Assembly: GCF_001006325.2 (NCBI RefSeq)
Contig: NZ_LBIA02000001.1
Span: forward strand, 1-64,000
Direction: 5' to 3'
Origin: Afipia massiliensis
GTDB lineage: Bacteria > Pseudomonadota > Alphaproteobacteria > Rhizobiales > Xanthobacteraceae
DNA: 64,000 bases
Positions 61,093 through 64,000 of this stretch are shown one piece after another; position 1 is the stretch's first letter; each line of letters opens with the position of its first letter. The notes under the pieces are model-generated. The model was not told where the DNA came from, ran no database searches, and saw only the letters and a list, made by a program, of their open reading frames with translations. Position numbers and translations under genes: made by a program.

Positions 61093-62361
61093 ATGACAAA
61101 AGCCAGATCCAATCTTCAGATCGATTCCGCGCGCCTCTGGGGCGATATTCATGAAACCGCAAAATTCGGCGCCACTCCGAAAGGCGGTGTGAAACGCCTT
61201 ACTCTGGGCGCAGAGGACAAGCAGGTGCGCGACTGGTTCCGCGCCGCCTGCGAGGCAGCGGGCTGCGAAGTCCGCGTCGATGCGCTCGGCACCATGTTCG
61301 CGATCCGTCCCGGCCGCGACATGTCGAAGCCGCCGATCGGGATCGGCTCGCATCTCGACACCCAGCCGACCGGCGGCAAGTATGACGGTATCCTTGGCAC
61401 GCTGGCCGCGCTGGAAGTGGTCCGCGCCCTGAACGATGCCGGGATCGAGACCGACATTCCGGTTTGCGTCTGCAACTGGACCAACGAGGAAGGCTCGCGC
61501 TACGCGCCGGCGATGATGGCCTCCGCCGCCTATGCCGGCGACTACACCACCGACGATATTCTCGGCCGGAAGGATGCCGACGGCATCACCGTCGCGGACG
61601 CGCTCGATACCATCGGCTATCGCGGCGCAGATGCGGTGGGGAAACAAAAATTCAGCGCCTTCGTCGAATTGCATATCGAACAGGGCCCATTGTTGGAGGC
61701 CGAGAACAAAACCATCGGCGTGGTCGATCGCGGCCAGGGCATCATCTGGTACGATGGCACGATTTCAGGCTTCGCCAGCCATGCCGGCACGACGCCGATG
61801 CCGCTGCGCAAGGACGCGCTGGCGGCATTTTCGGAAGTTGTGCTCGCGGTGGAAAAGATCGCGCGCGATCACGGGCCGAATGCGGTCGGCACCATCGGCG
61901 AAATCAAGATCGACAATCCATCGCGCAACGTCATCCCCGGCGATCTCGCGTTCACGGTGGACATCCGCAGTTCGGAATCAAACATTCTCGACGGCCTGCA
62001 TAGCGCCATACAGGCCGCCGTCGCCGAGATCGCCGCCCGCCGCAAGGTGAGCATCGATGTCCAGCAGATCTGGCGGAAAGAACCTACCGTCTTCAACACC
62101 ACGCTGGTTGATGCAGTTGAGGCTGCCACCAAGGAAATGGGCTACAGCCACCGCCGCATCACGTCCGGTGCAGGGCACGATGCCTGCAATCTGGCGGGTG
62201 TCGTTCCGGCGGCGATGATCTTCGTGCCCTGCAAGGACGGCATCAGCCACAACGAACTGGAAGACGCGACGCAGACCGACTGCACGGCGGGTGCCAACGT
62301 GCTGCTGCATACCGTTCTGGCGCTGGCAGGCGTTGCATCCGCGCCGAATGCGAATAGCTAA
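61093..62361 (+). CDS. Zn-dependent M20-family amidohydrolase (N-carbamoyl amino acid hydrolase/allantoate-type)
   Basis: A 422-residue metallohydrolase with metal ligands His87 (GSHLDT), Asp98 (GKYDG) and Glu132-Glu133 (NEEG), a later His in ELHIEQGP, and the C-terminal SGAGHDACNLA and SHNELE motifs. The class includes N-carbamoyl-L-amino-acid hydrolases, allantoate amidohydrolases and beta-ureidopropionases. All cleave a carbamoyl or amide bond. Which one cannot be told. It is between nikR and an oligopeptidase gene, 30 bases before the latter. Confidence 0.92.
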   Translation: MTKARSNLQIDSARLWGDIHETAKFGATPKGGVKRLTLGAEDKQVRDWFRAACEAAGCEVRVDALGTMFAIRPGRDMSKPPIGIGSHLDTQPTGGKYDGILGTLAALEVVRALNDAGIETDIPVCVCNWTNEEGSRYAPAMMASAAYAGDYTTDDILGRKDADGITVADALDTIGYRGADAVGKQKFSAFVELHIEQGPLLEAENKTIGVVDRGQGIIWYDGTISGFASHAGTTPMPLRKDALAAFSEVVLAVEKIARDHGPNAVGTIGEIKIDNPSRNVIPGDLAFTVDIRSSESNILDGLHSAIQAAVAEIAARRKVSIDVQQIWRKEPTVFNTTLVDAVEAATKEMGYSHRRITSGAGHDACNLAGVVPAAMIFVPCKDGISHNELEDATQTDCTAGANVLLHTVLALAGVASAPNANS

Positions 62362-62391
62362 GCTCCAAGTTCTCACCGGAAGCAAATCTTC

Positions 62392-64000
62392 ATGACCACT
62401 CGCCCTCCCGCGGCTGCGCCCGTCGCCCCGCGCCGCCCTCACAGCTTCACGCATCACGGCATCACCGTGATCGACGATTATGCGTGGCTGAAGGACGACA
62501 ACTGGCAGGAGGTGCTGCGCGAACCATCGGTGCTCAAGCCGGACATCCGGGCCTATCTCGAAGCCGAAAATGCCTACGCCGACACGGTGCTCGGTCACAC
62601 CACAGAGCTTCAGCAAAAGCTCGTGGCTGAAATGCGCGCCCGCATAAAAGAGGACGACTCCAGCGTTCCCTCGCCCGACGGGCCGTTTGCGTACTTTCAT
62701 AAGTATCGTGAAGGCGGCCAGCACGAGCAGATCGGCCGGCAGCCCCGTGACGGCGGCGAGGCGCGTTTCATCATCGACGGCGATGAGCTGGCGAAGCAGA
62801 CCGAATACTTCAAATTCGGGGAAGCGCGCCACTCCCCCGACCACACGCTGGAAGCATGGAGCGCGGACGTCCGTGGCTCGGAATATTTCACCATCCGCGT
62901 TCGTGACTGGCAAACAGGAATCGACAGCGCCGACATTGTCGAGGAAACCGATGGCGGCATCGTCTGGGCGGCGGATTCAAAATCGTTCTTCTACGTCAAG
63001 CTCGACGGCAATCACCGCCCGATGCAGGTGTATCGTCACACACTCGGCACGCCGCAGTCCGACGACGCGCTGGTCTACGAGGAAAGCGACTCCGGCTGGT
63101 TCACCCATATTCATGAAAGCGCCAGCGGCCGCTTCTGCGTGATTGCGGGCGGCGATCATGAAACGTCCGAGCAGCGGCTGATTGATCTGAGCGCGCCCGA
63201 GGCCAAGCCGCGCCTGATCGCAAAGCGTGAGGACGGCGTACAGTATTCTGTTGCGGATCGCGGCGATCAGTTGTTCATCCTGACCAACGCGGATGAGGCC
63301 GTCGACTTCAAGATCGTCACCGCGCCGCTCGCGTCACCAGCCCGCAAGAACTGGCGTGACCTGATCCCGCACCGGCCCGGCACCTATATCATCGATCTCG
63401 AGCTTTATTCCGGTCATCTGGTGCGGATGGAACGCACCAACGCGCTGCCGTCCATCGTCATCCGCGATCTTGCGACCCTGCAGGAACACGCCATAGCCTT
63501 CGACGAGGCGGCCTATTCGCTCGGCACCCTTGGCGGCTACGAATTCGACACCACGCAGATCCGGTTCTCCTACTCGTCGATGACGACGCCATCGGAAGTG
63601 TTCGACTACGACATGGTTAGCCGCCAGCGCACCTTGCGCAAGCGTCAGGAAATTCCGTCCGGCCACAACCCTGCCGACTATGTCACCACGCGGATCATGG
63701 CGACATCCAACGATGGCGCCCAGGTGCCGGTGTCGATCCTCCATCGCAATGACCTCAAGCGCGACGGCAGCGCGCCGCTGCTGCTGTACGGCTACGGTTC
63801 CTACGGCAGCTCTATGCCGGCGTCGTTCTCCACAAACCGGCTGTCGCTGGTCGATCGCGGCTTCGTCTATGCCATCGCGCATATCCGCGGCGGCGCGGAC
63901 AAGGGCTGGGGCTGGTATCTCGACGGCAAGCGCGAGAAGAAAACGAAAACGTTCGACGACTTCGCCGCCGCCGGCCAGGCGATGATCGAAGCGAAATACA
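62392..64000 (+). CDS. S9-family oligopeptidase (oligopeptidase B-like), 3-prime end cut off
   Basis: The reading frame is open from ATG 62392 to the window edge, giving 536 residues without a stop. It carries the prolyl oligopeptidase N-terminal beta-propeller: TVIDDYAWLKDDNWQEVL, then propeller blades, and the catalytic-domain opening PLLLYGYGSYGSSMPASFS and IAHIRGGADKGWGWY. The catalytic Ser, Asp and His lie beyond the edge. Oligopeptidase B cuts short peptides after basic residues in the cytosol. It is 30 bases downstream of the M20 hydrolase and probably cotranscribed. Confidence 0.92.
   Translation, partial: MTTRPPAAAPVAPRRPHSFTHHGITVIDDYAWLKDDNWQEVLREPSVLKPDIRAYLEAENAYADTVLGHTTELQQKLVAEMRARIKEDDSSVPSPDGPFAYFHKYREGGQHEQIGRQPRDGGEARFIIDGDELAKQTEYFKFGEARHSPDHTLEAWSADVRGSEYFTIRVRDWQTGIDSADIVEETDGGIVWAADSKSFFYVKLDGNHRPMQVYRHTLGTPQSDDALVYEESDSGWFTHIHESASGRFCVIAGGDHETSEQRLIDLSAPEAKPRLIAKREDGVQYSVADRGDQLFILTNADEAVDFKIVTAPLASPARKNWRDLIPHRPGTYIIDLELYSGHLVRMERTNALPSIVIRDLATLQEHAIAFDEAAYSLGTLGGYEFDTTQIRFSYSSMTTPSEVFDYDMVSRQRTLRKRQEIPSGHNPADYVTTRIMATSNDGAQVPVSILHRNDLKRDGSAPLLLYGYGSYGSSMPASFSTNRLSLVDRGFVYAIAHIRGGADKGWGWYLDGKREKKTKTFDDFAAAGQAMIEAKY

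Noticed and set aside
1-64000. CRISPR arrays, tRNA or rRNA genes, insertion sequences, phage or integrative-element genes
   Set aside because: I found no regularly spaced repeats, no cloverleaf-like segments with a GTTCGA arm, and no transposase, integrase or phage protein among the frames.

Overview
The window looks like a chromosomal segment of a high-GC alphaproteobacterium of the Bradyrhizobiaceae/Nitrobacteraceae type (Bradyrhizobium, Afipia or Rhodopseudomonas). This is an inference. It rests on the GC-rich coding style with long antisense shadow frames, a GC-rich dispersed inverted repeat of the kind common in these genomes near the left end, an 85-residue DUF6894-like protein, and a very large set of substrate-binding-protein-dependent transporters and CoA-linked catabolic enzymes. 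I see no rRNA, tRNA, CRISPR array, transposase or integrase.

Layout. 1-551: gene-free DNA with the inverted repeat. 552-7401 (minus): a lipid-oxidation run of self-sufficient CYP102-type P450 fusion, epoxide hydrolase, wax ester synthase/DGAT-type acyltransferase and a lipase-like hydrolase. It is divergent from a 900-residue fused acyl-CoA synthetase/GNAT protein (7679-10381), and a 26-bp palindrome lies between them. 10404-12675: a 25-codon ORF, an alcohol dehydrogenase and a LysR regulator. 12740-15030 (minus): a TPR/beta-barrel protein and an exported FecR-domain protein. 15157-18208: two divergent glycosyltransferases, one with two GT domains in one chain. 18343-29545: two CoA-dependent modules (DUF35 + thiolase + SDR; acyl-CoA ligase + crotonases + SDR) surrounding an exported amidohydrolase and the anaplerotic PEP carboxylase.

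29593-40067: a HAAT (Liv-type) uptake system with two solute-binding proteins, plus an amidase, a MetY-type sulfhydrylase, an alpha/beta hydrolase and a DUF1445 protein. A LysR regulator is divergent from the right end. 41086-47282: small hypothetical, TSUP exporter, aldo/keto reductase and an AttEFGH-like ABC/lipocalin operon. 47333-52334: a TetR-adaptor-RND efflux operon with a clear operator. 52687-55696: a TRAP-TAXI transporter ending in a textbook terminator. 55754-60250: an FAD oxidoreductase and a TctCBA transporter. 60586-64000: NikR, an M20 amidohydrolase and the N-terminal part of an S9 oligopeptidase cut by the window edge.

How it fits together: most genes import organic acids, amides or amino-acid-like compounds (HAAT, TAXI, TTT) and process them as CoA thioesters or by amide hydrolysis. 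The least explained structures are non-coding. A two-hairpin leader before the amidase (30857-30940) has four mutually pairable arms and buries the Shine-Dalgarno sequence. Stem-loops sit directly after the solute-binding-protein genes in the Liv and Tct operons. Several clean palindromes lie in divergent promoters.
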